Assembly (NCBI RefSeq): GCF_015832195.1
Contig: NC_052046.1
Location: 35,058,911 to 35,122,910 of the forward strand
Reading direction: 5' to 3'
DNA: 64,000 nt
From: Motacilla alba alba
Taxonomy: Eukaryota; Chordata; Aves; Passeriformes; Motacillidae
The position numbers and the translations under genes were made by a program. The notes below the pieces were generated by a model. That model was given only the letters and a program-made list of their open reading frames with translations, was not told where the DNA came from and made no database searches. Of this stretch, positions 38,782 to 50,215 are shown in pieces (the stretch's first letter is position 1; every line of letters starts with the position of its first letter).

Positions 38782-39829
38782 GACATTAATTTGGGTGGAA
38801 ATGTTGGTCTGCCGGATGGTAGGAGGGCTCTGCAGAGGGATCTGGACAGGCTGAGGCCAACTGAATGATATTCAGCAAGGCCAGCTGCTGGGTTCTGCAA
38901 ATCTACCACAATTCCATGCAGTGCTACGGGCTGGGGAATGTGACTGGAAAGCGGTCCAGCAATAAAGGACCCAGGCTGCTGGTCAACAGGGCTGCACATG
39001 ACCCAGTGTGTGCCAAGGTGGCCAGAAAGCCCAACAGCATCCTGGCTTATGTCAGCAATAGTGTGACCCACAGAATCATTGTCTGATGATTGTCCCCACA
39101 TACTCAGAACTAGTGAGGCCACACTTTGAGTCCTATGTTCAGTTTTGGGCCACTCACAAGAAAGACATTGAGATGCTGAACTGTGTCCAGGGAAGGGCAA
39201 CAGAGGTGGGGAAGGTTTTGGAACATAAGTCCTGTCAGGAGCTGGGACTGTTTAGCCTGGAGAGAAGAAAGCTCCAAGGGTGAGCTTAATGCTGGCTTCA
39301 ACTGGAAAGAAGTTGTAGCCAGGTGGGGGTCAGCCTCTACTCTCAGGCCACCAGTAACAGGACAAGGGAAGATGGCCTCATGCTGCTCTATGTAAGGTTC
39401 AGATTGGACATCCGAAGGAATTTCTTTGTGTAGAAAGTGGATAAACATTGGAACAGGCTACACAGGGAGGTAGAGGCACCAACCCTGGAGTATTCAAGAA
39501 AAAATTTGATGTAGCACTTAATGTCATGGTTTAGGTGACCTGTTGGCTACTGGCCAAAGGCTGGACTTGATTATCTTTGAGGTCTTTTGCAACCTAAGTG
39601 ATATTGTAATTCTATGAAATGGCCTGCCTTGAGTGGACAGAGTGGGCAAGGTAAGGTTTTTTTGGTTACTTTAATAATTTGTTCCACTGGGCAGATCTAG
39701 GGCTCCCTCTAGTTAAAGCTCACCCATTCTAATGAAACAATATTAAAGTTTCAAAGATGTTTTCAGTTTAAGGAAAAGGTGCAATCTTTTCTTAAAGCTG
39801 TGGCCAGCACAGAGCCATATCAGAAGATA

Positions 39830-39901
39830 TGGCAGTGGGGCTGGAACTAGATGATCTTTGAGGTCCTTTCCAACCCAAATCATTCTGTGATTCAATGATT
39901 C
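39830..39901 (+). mobile_element. CR1 3'-tail remnant
   Basis: The sequence GGCAGTGGGGCTGGAACTAG, then ATGATCTTTGAGGTCCTTTC and CATTCTGTGATTCAATGATT matches the CR1 3' UTR with its octamer tail. Only about 70 bp remain. It lies about 210 bp after the preceding CR1 and is a separate insertion, because that copy already has its own tail. Confidence 0.92.
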
Positions 39902-40378
39902 AAACATAAATAATTTCCTTTTCCGATTCAAAGTTTTTTCAGATTCAAAGATAATACAAAGAAATGCTATTATGCCTTTATGGCAGAGTCAATATCTGAC
40001 CTTGATTTCTTGTTGTAGTTAAAATGATATGTATATCATACTTTGTTTTTGTTTGTATACTAGAGACATAAGGAGTATTCAGCAATCCAGAGAAAATAAA
40101 CAATTTAATGGAAAGAAGATAGAGGCATACATCCATAAACACACACTCACAACCTGGCCACAAAAAGGTTGTCTTTTTCAACGTACCTAAACTCTAATTT
40201 CTGAGAGGAGAGAAGCTGTGCTACATAATGGTGAAGCAAAAATTAAAAAATATTGCCATGCTGCATAGCAAAAATCTACTGGAAAAACACTGGTCATTAC
40301 TGTGCAAGTGTGCACTAAGGAATGCCTTCGTATGTATGCATCTTAAGTCAAATCAATCACATATGTATCAATGGGCTT

Positions 40379-40405
40379 GTGCGTGCGTGTGTATGCATGT
40401 GTGCC
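40379..40405. repeat. TG-rich imperfect microsatellite
   Basis: Alternating purine-pyrimidine sequence of the GTGCGTGCGTGTGTATGCAT type, about 27 bases, with several interruptions. Confidence 0.75.
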
Positions 40406-41134
40406 CAGAGTCCTGCCTAGCATCATTCTTTTTCCCTTCATTTTATTCCTGTTATTCTTTAAGACTGGGGAGTGATTAGGAATCTGTTTCTTCCTATTAG
40501 TCATGGATTGAAGTGATCCTTTGAAAAATCAGACAGCAACATGTGGGTAAGGACATGCCAGTGCAACCTGAAAGTGATGGCCCATAGAAATGCATGAGTG
40601 CTGGTCATCTGAACACTTCCTTGTGAGCTGTGATGTGTAAGAGGGAAAAAGTCCAACTTGACCTTTACAACTAGGGCTGAATTTTCAAGACAGATGCAAA
40701 ATAATTGACCAATTGTTGTGAACTGTGCAAAGGCAATGTCAAGTCACTGACAAATCATGCATGGACCTTGGTACAACTACTTTCTGCAGGCCTCAGTGCA
40801 AAGACAATTGTGTTGCTCATTTTTGCTTTCTTCCACTCAGCTTTTTCCCTTTCCTCATCTCATATTGCTACCTAGATAATACATAGAAATAAAATCCCAC
40901 AGTGTCTGCTCGTCATGGTTCCTTTTCTTCTTTGGCACTCATTTGTGTGGTATCTTATTTATTGCAATGCAGGATCAAAGACTGAGGACACTGTCACTGT
41001 TTAATTCTTTCTTTGATCCAGAAATAGTACTTCCATTAAAGACAGGTTTCTCTTTGGTTTTCCACCAAACTTTACACCATTGCCTAATCCCCTTTCTGAT
41101 CCTACACTGGAGTCTTCCCGAGAGATGTCATCTC

Positions 41135-41158
41135 ATTATTATTATTATTATTATTATT
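41135..41158. repeat. (ATT)8 microsatellite
   Basis: Eight uninterrupted ATT units. It is read as a run of isoleucines in a spurious open frame. Confidence 0.92.
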
Positions 41159-42325
41159 TGGTTTTTTTTAGACCCTCCTCAAGAACTTAGTCTTGGTCAC
41201 ATGACAGTCCAACTCTTGTTTGGTATTAGCCTTTACAACTCTAATGCTAGACTAGAACAATCCCTGTGGGATTTTAAGACTGTTTTTCTGAAGATGGAAT
41301 TCCTTTATCTTGTCTGCATTACTTGCTCTATTACTAAGCGCATGCTTTTATACTTAATAGTATTAAAAATATTTTAGTTCCTTGCACTAATTTTACCTGG
41401 GCATGTACACCATTCCTGAGCAAGACTTCACCTCTCATTTTGAGGAAGGTGCAGCATGTGTTAGCCAGATGATAGAAAAGTTAATAATGTAAAAAGATTA
41501 AGTAAAATATCAAATTAAAATAATTATTAACAAGGAGAGCTAAAGTTAGACAGCAAGAACTAACATCATTCTCAGAAAAAGGGGACTTGCAAATTCATGT
41601 AGTTACCAAAGAAAAAAAAGAGGGTTTTTTTTTTGGTTTAAAAAGAATTAACTGGATAATCTAGCCACTGAAAAACCCAATATTTGCCAATCATTTTTAA
41701 GAAATTATTTAAGCAACAGGAAAAGCAGCTCACCATCAAGTAAGTAAGCACTGTCACTCTTTCAACACTGCCACATCACCATATAAATGGAAACATGGTA
41801 ATGAGGACACAATAACTGACACCAACTCTCCCTTCTGCAAAATCTGCACAGATATTTATGGAAATTGCATGGAGTTTTGAGCCATTTATGCAAACCAAAT
41901 CATCCTTCAATTTTACTTGATGATGCTGTCTTAATCTACATCCAGCATATTATACAAGTGTTTTGCAATATCGTATGACCCTTGGTCTTGAGAAGTTTTT
42001 AGGTATTTTATATCCAAACTTGGAGATTTCTCTTTATTTTCTTAACAGCCGTGGTTTATATTGACTGAAGATGGTCTTACATTGTTTTTAGAGTTCTGTC
42101 TCATGGCACCAGCCAAGATATTTGTAAGACATTTGTTCCTTTCTTCTGTTTGTGGGTACAGAAACAGTGATGTGTGAAAAAAAAGTCTGTACCTTTGCAA
42201 CTGCTAGGTTAACCAAATGATAAAACAACAGGTCATGTTTATGTAACCTGTTATTATAAAAAAATTCTTCTAAACTTTTTAAAGCCATGTATAATTTTCC
42301 AATTCTTATGTAGCTCTTCACTTGC

Positions 42326-42370
42326 TCACACACACACACATACACAAAAAGAAAAAAAAAAGGAAAAAAA
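42326..42370. repeat. CA repeat followed by A-rich tract
   Basis: A short CA run (about 14 bases) leads through ATACAC into A-rich sequence with single G interruptions. Compound low-complexity DNA. Confidence 0.85.
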
Positions 42371-45300
42371 AAGACTATAAGAAAGAGAAAGGAGCTGACA
42401 AAATAAAACAGCCCTCTACACAAGGCAGTTGTTAATTTCTGTCTTTTCTTAAAATAAATTGGCAAAAAAACCCCATTTCTGTTAACTCTGAGAGTACACT
42501 CACTTGATCATCAACTGCTAATATCCTTGGAAAAATATGCGTCCTAATAGAAGCACTTTGGAGGAAAAAATACCCTAACAAGATCATAAGCATGTAGAGT
42601 TTTTTCACCGAAGTTTAATATTCTCCTAATCTGACATAAAATTTTGTTTAGGTTGCTGTCTAGGTAAAATTCTGTGCTGACTTTTCCAGCATTGCCTCTT
42701 AGCATATGAAAGTCTCTCACCTCAGAAATATTTTAGCTCTTGGGAAGTCATGGTTTGCAAGAGGCAATAAATATCTGTGCTTAGTAGTAATTAAAATGCA
42801 AGCTTTTAGGTTCCAAGTCTCCTTTGGTTTTGGAGAACCATAACATTTAGTTTCTTTTCATCATCTGCACTTCCTAGTTGGTAAAATTATGGTTTTGATT
42901 CATAGGAGATAGAGATCTTGAATAATATTTCTTCTGAGGGTTAAGAAGTGCTTATATCAAACTGTTGAGTGTTTTTTTCATATTTGCTCTTTTTACTGTT
43001 TCCTTTGGATTTATATAGATAGACTCTTGAATTACATTCTACTAGATTTCCTAAGTATCAGGAATTAAGAGACTTACAATAGTAATTTTATTGTTATATA
43101 TTTTAGTAATACACTACTTATGTAACTACTTCAGCAATATTATTACCTTACTTATGTAACAAATGAAGCAATGCCTTAAACATAGAACCAAGCAAATAAA
43201 ACTACGCAGTTTTATGAGTTCTACATTGCATTATTATGGTTTTAAATACTTTTCATTTGTGTGTCTAGGACATGAGCTCAGGAAAGTAGGCTTTTCCATT
43301 CCAGAAGAGGTAAGCAAATAAAATTCATCTCTGGGCTGAGAGGGAGCATGCTATCTGTGTACAGTGTAAAAACCCATTGCCCATATTAAATAAGCCCATG
43401 TGCTGGGTCCTCAAGGTGAGTTTCATCTGAACCTAATGATACTTACACAAAATTTACAATGACCCATTACTGGCCCCAAAAATATATAGTTGTTTATAGT
43501 TATTCTCTTAAGAAATAACAAAAAATATTGCTGATGTGGAGCACTGTACTATTGTCCATTTCTTCTGATTTTATGGAGTTGAGGACCACCTAGGTCTAAT
43601 GACAAAGAGAAGTAATTTGGCTATGTAGTGGAAATCTGGAGTTTTAACTTTGAATACTACACACCACTGGGTTGGTTTGAGATGTTGCCAAATAGCACCA
43701 GGAAATACACTGGAAGTACAATAATGTGATTATTTGAACAACCCTGCTAAAGCTAGGAAAATTCTGTTTGAGCTGCAGAAGGAAACAAAGCAGAATTGCC
43801 AACAGCGCAAACAGAAAAGCAGGAAATTGCAAGTCAAAAGGAGTATAAAAAATATACTGAAAGAAAACAGCAAACTTGGAACACATTTGCGTAGATGCTT
43901 CTAACAGCACTTTGATTTGAGCCACTTTCTGAACTGAACATGGTCTAAAAATTACATTTGTCTGGGGCATACAGTATATGTGTGGTAGCTCACAGAGGGA
44001 GACTGTACATCAGAGAGAGAGCCTGAAGCAACAACTAGAAGGAGCTCCATAAATAGTTATATGGAATATTATACATGTTGTAGCTAGGTCTAGTACAACT
44101 GAAACCTTTTTAGAAGAAAGATTTTTTTAAAATTCTTATAGGAAGACCCAGATTGAGTTTTCAAAAGGATCTGCATTGAGGAGGCAGATGCTCAGCATAC
44201 TTTGTAGGCTCAGACCTCCTCAGATTTGGTCAGTAAAACTGGAGCACTCAGATGACTTAGTAACTGCCAAGTTTTTGTCTAACTCTGGTTTTAATGGGAT
44301 TCCTCACAGACTAACATAGGACTTGGGTTGATAGACCCAATGCTTTGGCTCTTATACTTCAGATCTGGACTTCACTCTCTGGATAATTATTTGTAAATAA
44401 TTGCAGTTTGTTTGTAAAGATGAATTAACAGACATATTTTTCTACTGAGATGAAAAATATCCATTCCTGTGTAATTCTAGCACAAGAAAGCATTAGAGAG
44501 TAACTTCTAAGTTAGCCTTTTTCTTTAAACCATGAATAAAACATTTCAGAACTAAGGCAAGTCAGAATTCAGAATTGGTGACATAACCTTATGAATTCAA
44601 TGCAGTTTTTAATTAATTGGAATTCTCACCTTTTTGCCCAAGTGGCTAAATCTCTCTTTACCCTAGAGGTGAAACATACTGAAGCAACAAATTCGTTTAA
44701 AACATTTTTTTCCTACTAATTCACTACATCCACATTTTTTCCTGTGCTGAGTGTGGTTGAGTCTGAGCGAATCTCATTCCAAGAGAAAAAACATAGCAGT
44801 TGTCCAGCAGATTGGTAGACTTTTAGTTGTGTGAAATGGAGTCTGTCTAGACTGAGAACAAAAAAAACGTTTAGGGTAACTCAAACCCTCTAAAAAGCAG
44901 ATTGCTATTTCTCTGCTTATGAACACTTCAATACTATATATAATTCTTGTAATCCTAAAAATATCCCACTAAAAAATATAAAGTCTATGAGACTGAAACT
45001 ATTTCTCAGTGTTTTGGCAGCGCTACAAACAATGATGCTGCTATCTTACTGTGGCTTCTTAATAGCATGTATTGTGTCAAAAGCTCTTCTTTTCATTGTC
45101 TCTGTTGGAAATAAATTTTATTAATTGACATATAATAATTAACATTGTAGCATACAGGACTAATGGTTTATTTTCTTGTACAAGATGTTACTTATTTTAC
45201 AATCTGCTTCTCTTGAAAAGGCAAGTCTTTATCTGCTTTTCTTAGGATTTCAGAAATTTTGTGACTAAATTGGACTTTATATAATCCATGGTTCCTGAGG

Positions 45301-48190
45301 GACAATTAATTTTTTTTATAGTTATTAATTCCATCACAAGTCCATCTCTCTGGTGCCAGTTACATTCACAAAATTAAAATGCTTCTTAGTCCATCTCAAC
45401 ACATCTGCCAAATAATAAAAATATTAGAATAGCATTGTGCATCTGTCAGCCTGTTTTGACTTCTGTATAATCACACATTTTTAAAACCTAGTTTTATACT
45501 CTTAAATTGATTAGTTGGCTACTATTTCCTTTAGGATTGCCCAGTTCTTGTTCATTTCCATGCTATTTTCCTTTGAGACTAATTAGTTTATCACACAGTG
45601 AAGAGTACAAAAAATACAGTCTGTATAGGCAACATGAGAGATTCTGATAGATGGAAAATGCTATCAAGGTGCAGTTTTGATGTATCTTTGTGAAGATCAA
45701 TTGAAGTAATACAAGTGGGAAAGAAGCAGATAAACTTTTCATTGTAACAGAATTCATTGTTATTACAAAAACTTCCCAAGAAAGAAGAAATAAAACTTTA
45801 TGTCATTTAATGATAGTAAACTAAGGAAAAATAATATTACTTTAGCATTTTGAAAGCTTTTATCTTTTTTTCCATGTTTTGGCTAAAATTCTATAAGACA
45901 CAAGCCTTTACATTTTCCTAGAAGGCCCTCAATGAGCTGCTTGTTAGTCTAAGTTGATGTTCTGTGTTGTCTACACATCCTCAGTCACGCTTGTACTCTG
46001 ACACCAGCACGGTGATCCCTCCTGGCCTCACACAATATGGTGCTGAGGCACCAAGTTGGTCTCTGACCACTGCTGTGTCTTGCTGACATTTCTATTTAAT
46101 GTATTTTTGCACCTTTTTTTTTTTGCCTTTTTTTTTGTATCCTGAGAGTCAACATCACTGTTACACAACTCCAAACCTCTTTCTTGTATTCCCCAAGCAG
46201 TTTAAATGTAAACAAATGGTCTTTGTTACATGAATGCCAAAACTTCACTTGGCTGCATGCTCTGAAGATAGGCAGTGCCCCTTCCCCTCACCTGGCCTGG
46301 ATGGAAAACAAATACTGATGCCAGTCCTGATCTCTGTCAAGAAGTATGCCAAACACTCTTAATTTGTCCAAAAGTGATAATTTGCTAAGACACATTGTAC
46401 AGGCTGACATAGCTTTTCTGAAGTTACTTTAGATAAATTTGTAACCTTGAACAAGGTTTCCAATTAGGTCAGGAGACATGAAAGAGCCATTATGGGCTTT
46501 TAACATATTTTTGGTAGTTTTTAGGTTCCTCGCTGATTTTAGCAAAGACTAAAGTTCAAATAAAGGCTTAGAGGGAGCTAAATCTTGGGTCACCAAGGAA
46601 CACCACGTTACACAGAAGGAAGTTTGAGAAATAAGTAGGAAAGGGGTTTAAAAGAAGTTTAGGCTTGCAGGCTTGTTTTCATCTTACTCTAGAAGGTGTT
46701 TCTAGACCATGGTGACAGGGGGGTCAGAGATACAGACCTACAGACAAGGTTTTTCAGGTAGTTCCAGTGGTAATGAAAGGATCTAATGGACACAAATACT
46801 GTGGAATTTCTTTCCAACTCCTTTGCGCTAATGCTTTAAACTCAGTTTCTCCTAAGCAGTAGGTTGAGCCTTAGCTTGAATTCTTCAGCCCAACAGGAAT
46901 ATATGACTACTTCCTTTTTCCTGTATTTTCTTACATTCCCAGGATCTCAAACTCAGTCCCACTTTGAGGTGTAGTTCAGTAATCCCTAAAAACAAAAAAA
47001 CCACAAGTGTAAGCATAAATTTTGACATCTACCTTGATTTCTTTAACATTTTTAAATAACTGCACCTCATTAACTTTTCCCATTTTTAACCACAACCATA
47101 ATTAAATCCAAAATCTGAAGCCTATTTCATTAGCCCTTACCTGCCAAGTCCTGGTAAACACTTTAGCACAAAACTGACACTAGAGTTTGACAGGCTCTAT
47201 TCTTATCATTTCTGTGCCTGAATTGCATATGTTATGTATCAAAATTATATATTACCAATTAAATTACTTTTCCCCTTATTTTTAGTTTCAAAATCAAGTA
47301 GAATGGATAAATATCCCTGTTAGAAGGGGTTCTTTAATGCAAATGCTTTGCATTTCCAGTGTTTCTTTAAATACATATTAGAAAGCACCTAACACTGGAA
47401 AAAAATTGTTTTGAACTGTGCTGAATTGAATTAATTTATTTTAGAAACACTGCTTCAGCTAGATCTTCATGAGCCATGTTTTGTGAAAATACATGGAAAA
47501 CCTGCATTTCACAGGTTTTGAATGTTCAGCATAGATTGTATCAAGACATCTGAGTCGTAAAGGCTTCTTATATTCTGTAAGTGTTGGACACACTAGGATA
47601 CTGGAAACAATTTTTAAAATGGCAGAAAACACTTTACAATGCTTTAAAAGAATTTAGCCTGCCAGACGCAAGACTGGTAAGGCTTACTTTCTGGTAGAAG
47701 ACAGTCTGGCATACCATTTTTCTCACTGAAACATTCCAGTTAAGAGTAACTTGACAATATTCTTAACCTTTACCCTTTAAGTGTTTGCCTGCAACGATTT
47801 TTAAATGTAAAAATCTGGAGTGAAATATCAAACTTTGGTGTTTTATATTTTTCTATGGCCACTGCTGAAGACAGTGATTGATTTAGCACAATATAATCCT
47901 TTACAGATCCACATTAATGTGAATGAAATAGCTAGGGATTTAACTGGTAATTATTCTTCCAGTACATTGCAAGTATTGTTGGTAGTGTTTGTGTGTTGCA
48001 ATAGTTGTAGACAGTCCTAAGAAAAGAGATCTTATCTTGCAAAGGTAAGTTTTAGAGTACGTTCTATAGGGAGGAGAACAGTATCTCCTTGAAAAGTAAC
48101 TTGCCCCACCAGTTGGCTCATATGTATAAGCTGAATACCATTGTTAGGCTAGAAAGAATTAAGGAATATAGAAAGAAAGCAGTAAATAAT

Positions 48191-48229
48191 TTTGCAGTAT
48201 AATATTGCAGTATAATATTGCAGTATTGC
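48191..48229. repeat. 13-bp tandem repeat, about 2.7 copies
   Basis: GCAGTATAATATT occurs at 48194-48206 and 48207-48219, followed by a partial third copy (GCAGTATT). The copies are identical, indicating recent slippage. Confidence 0.92.
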
Positions 48230-49120
48230 ATAGTTAGCTGTTCATTATGAAATGGGATGCAGCAGCAAGAACCATTAATCCTCTTTAATTCTTTGCCAAT
48301 CTTGATGTTACAGAAGTGGTGGGAGTAGAACTAATGGAATTTGGATATGGATATTAATTCCCCTTTTGTAATTTCCTGTTTAATTTGTTTTCAGTAGATT
48401 ACTGTTGCATACAAAAGAGGAAACAAGACTTCTGCAAGATATAAAACATACAAGGATGTTAAAAAAAGAGATTAAGTAGTTCATAAGAATTAAGAACTGC
48501 TCAAACGGAAATAATTTTATATGTCAAATGAGAAATGTCTCATATTTATATCGATTTATGACAAAGAATTTTCTTTTTTTACATATGCCTTGGTTGGCTC
48601 CTAAAGTGTCAGAAAACCACCTACAGAGCTTTTCCTCCTTTTTATTCACCCTACTATTCTCCAATAAACATAATGATCCTTACATCAACATGTACTCCAA
48701 ATCTTTTTTCTCAGTCAATTTGCCAAAATCCAAAGGGGATACCATAGAATACATGGCTAGCTTGGTCTGAGTAGCTCTGTGATCATTCTTGTAAGATTTT
48801 GACCCAAAAGACAACATGTCATTGAGTTCGTTTATTGAATTATGTTTAAGTCAACATTTTTCCTGGGAGTCAGCTCTGTTCTGAGAACGTTTTCCTGTTC
48901 CAGCTAGCTAGGGGCAGGCAGTCAGGGGTTACAAGTTAGAATAACAAGCCAAAGCTTGATCAGTCAAGGATGACTTTGGAAGAGTCTAACATTATTTTAA
49001 TGTAGAAAATTAACAATCATGAGTGGTTTTGCATATTTCCAAACCCACTTCCACTTTTTTCCTTTGATTAGGTGAGCTGTGTAGAAAAGAGATGCTAGCT
49101 GTCCTCAGAGACTTCTTGTC

Positions 49121-49223
49121 TTTTATTCATATCTTTTACTCACAAAGTTACTGACTTTTACCCACAAAGTTACTTTATTCATGTCTTATTTTATTCATAT
49201 CTTTTACCCACAAAGTTACTGAC
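49121..49223. repeat. Local direct duplication, 35-bp arms
   Basis: A 35-base stretch starting TTTTATTCATATCTTTTAC occurs at 49121-49155 and 49189-49223 with one difference. Between them lies a third partial copy of the ACCCACAAAGTTACT part (49160-49174). It looks like stepwise tandem duplication. Confidence 0.92.
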
Positions 49224-49471
49224 AGCATTCTGTGTGCCTGGTCTCACAGACCCACCTAAGTGGAAACCCTAGCCTCACTCTAAATGCAGAGTTCCTGGAT
49301 GCCACAATTATCTATAACATTCTGAATAAATTAAACGGCTGAACTGTTTTACCCATTTGTTTCCTAATACACCTTTCTAATACACTTTATACAAATAGCG
49401 ATTATTGGCTTTATGTCATATGTTATGCTTATGCTCACCAACTATATTTAATAAAAAGAATCTGGAAGGGA

Positions 49472-49863
49472 TGTGTGTGGGAGGATGGATTGTAGGAGAA
49501 TAGAGATATGCTGAAGGCAATCTCACCCCAGAAGAGTTGCAGCTGTACTAATTACCTAGAAGAGTAGGAACAGCCCCACACTTATTAGGGCACAGCTATG
49601 TCCAATAAGAATGGGTGTTATAAAAGAATGGGTGAGTTGATTGAGAGGACAGCTGGAGTTTGTTGGCTGTGCTGAGCAGTAAGGGTCAGGTGATCGTGCA
49701 AGGGAGAGGAAGGGGTCAGCTGGCCATGAAGAAGGAAGAGGAAAGGAGTCAGTGTTGTGAGAAGCTGCCTGTGGGAACTCACAGAGAGAAGGTGTGAAAG
49801 TTTTACAGTAAGATGATAAACTGATGGTGACAGTCAGACTGGTGCCAAGCACCAATGCCAGCA
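49472..49863 (+). mobile_element. Probable endogenous retrovirus LTR, sense
   Basis: A candidate LTR of about 392 bp that starts TGTGTGGGAG and ends AATGCCAGCA. It contains a CCAAT box (49602-49606), a TATAAAA box (49619-49625) and, about 190 bases later, GATAAACTGA (49815-49824), which looks like a worn AATAAA signal. Two bases after the final CA comes TGGTGGCCTGTAGGGA, which has the spacing and TGG start of a tRNA primer-binding site. These elements in this order support an LTR with a stub of leader. No gag, pol or env follows, because CR1 sequence begins about 60 bp later. The left boundary is inferred from the TG dinucleotide and is less sure than the right one. Confidence 0.65.
49602..49625 (+). 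promoter_or_regulatory. CCAAT and TATA boxes of the candidate LTR
   Basis: TCCAATAAG followed 17 bases later by TTATAAAAG resembles a compact retroviral U3 promoter. Present-day activity cannot be judged. Confidence 0.55.
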
Positions 49864-49865
49864 AT

Positions 49866-49882
49866 TGGTGGCCTGTAGGGAA
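49866..49882 (+). other. Candidate retroviral primer-binding site
   Basis: TGGTGGCCTGTAGGGAA begins two bases after the LTR terminal CA, as retroviral primer-binding sites do. I could not assign it to a particular tRNA. One or more bases are probably mutated. Confidence 0.5.
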
Positions 49883-49924
49883 ATGAGTCCCGACAGATGT
49901 ACCTGGAGGGACACAAAAAGATAG

Positions 49925-50215
49925 CTGGAGAGGAATTATTTACAAGAGATATAATGACAGAACAAAGGGGAGTAGCTTCAAACTGAAAGAAAGTAGGTTC
50001 AGATTAGATACTGGGAAAAAGTTATTGTGAGGGTGGTGGGGTGCTGCAACAGGTTGCCCAGAGAAGTTTTGGATGTCCCATCACTGAAGGGGTTTAAGGC
50101 CATGTTGGGTGGAGCTCTGGGTAACCTGGTCTAGTGAAAAGTGTCTCTGTCCACAGCAGTGGGGTTGGACTAAATGTTCTTTATGGTCCATTCAACAGAG
50201 GCTGTTCTATGACAT
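49925..50215 (+). mobile_element. CR1 LINE 3' fragment
   Basis: Sense CR1 end. It reads TTTACAAGAGATATAATGAC, AACAAAGGGGAGTAGCTTCA and CAGGTTGCCCAGAGAAGTTT, then GGGGTTGGACTAAATGTTCT and a worn tail (GGCTGTTCTATGAC). It is fused closely to the LTR stub on its left. The frame is broken and only the final ORF2 block plus the 3' UTR remain. Confidence 0.9.

Larger units (their letters stand above)
38225..39618 (+). mobile_element. CR1 LINE, split by a solo LTR
   Basis: A sense CR1 fragment of about 1.1 kb once the LTR insert at 38482-38775 is discounted. The left part (38225-38481) covers the reverse-transcriptase B block, read as IPQGSVLGPGLFSNFIDNL. The right part (38782-39618) resumes with the region after RT block C (GGAGGGCTCTGCAGAGGGAT, CTGGACAGGCTGAGG). 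It continues through C-terminal ORF2 sequence to CTGGACTTGATTATCTTTGA and an eroded tail (TTGTAATTCTATGAAAT). Stops and frameshifts are frequent. Both halves keep the same order and strand, showing one element that was interrupted later. Confidence 0.92.
39902..49471. other. Long unique AT-rich stretch
   Basis: About 9.5 kb without a recognisable gene, RNA gene or transposon. It contains simple repeats at 40379-40405 (TG-rich), 41135-41158 (ATT) and 42326-42370 (CA then A-rich), a 13-bp tandem repeat at 48191-48229 and a local duplication at 49121-49223. The 144-codon frame at 40943-41377 runs through the ATT microsatellite and has no domain signature. The 125-codon minus frame at 42088-42465 runs through the CA/A-rich tract. 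Both are most likely chance. Confidence 0.55.

Noticed and set aside
40943..41377. 144-codon plus-strand frame with an isoleucine run
   Set aside because: The isoleucines come from the (ATT)8 microsatellite. The rest has no domain, and nothing suggests splicing or expression.
42088..42465. 125-codon minus-strand frame with a hydrophobic segment
   Set aside because: The apparent membrane segment is encoded by the CA/A-rich low-complexity tract (read as F, L and V on the other strand). Chance is the simplest explanation.
49556..49864. 102-codon minus-strand open frame
   Set aside because: It lies wholly within the candidate LTR and is antisense to it. Composition follows the LTR and shows no protein motif.
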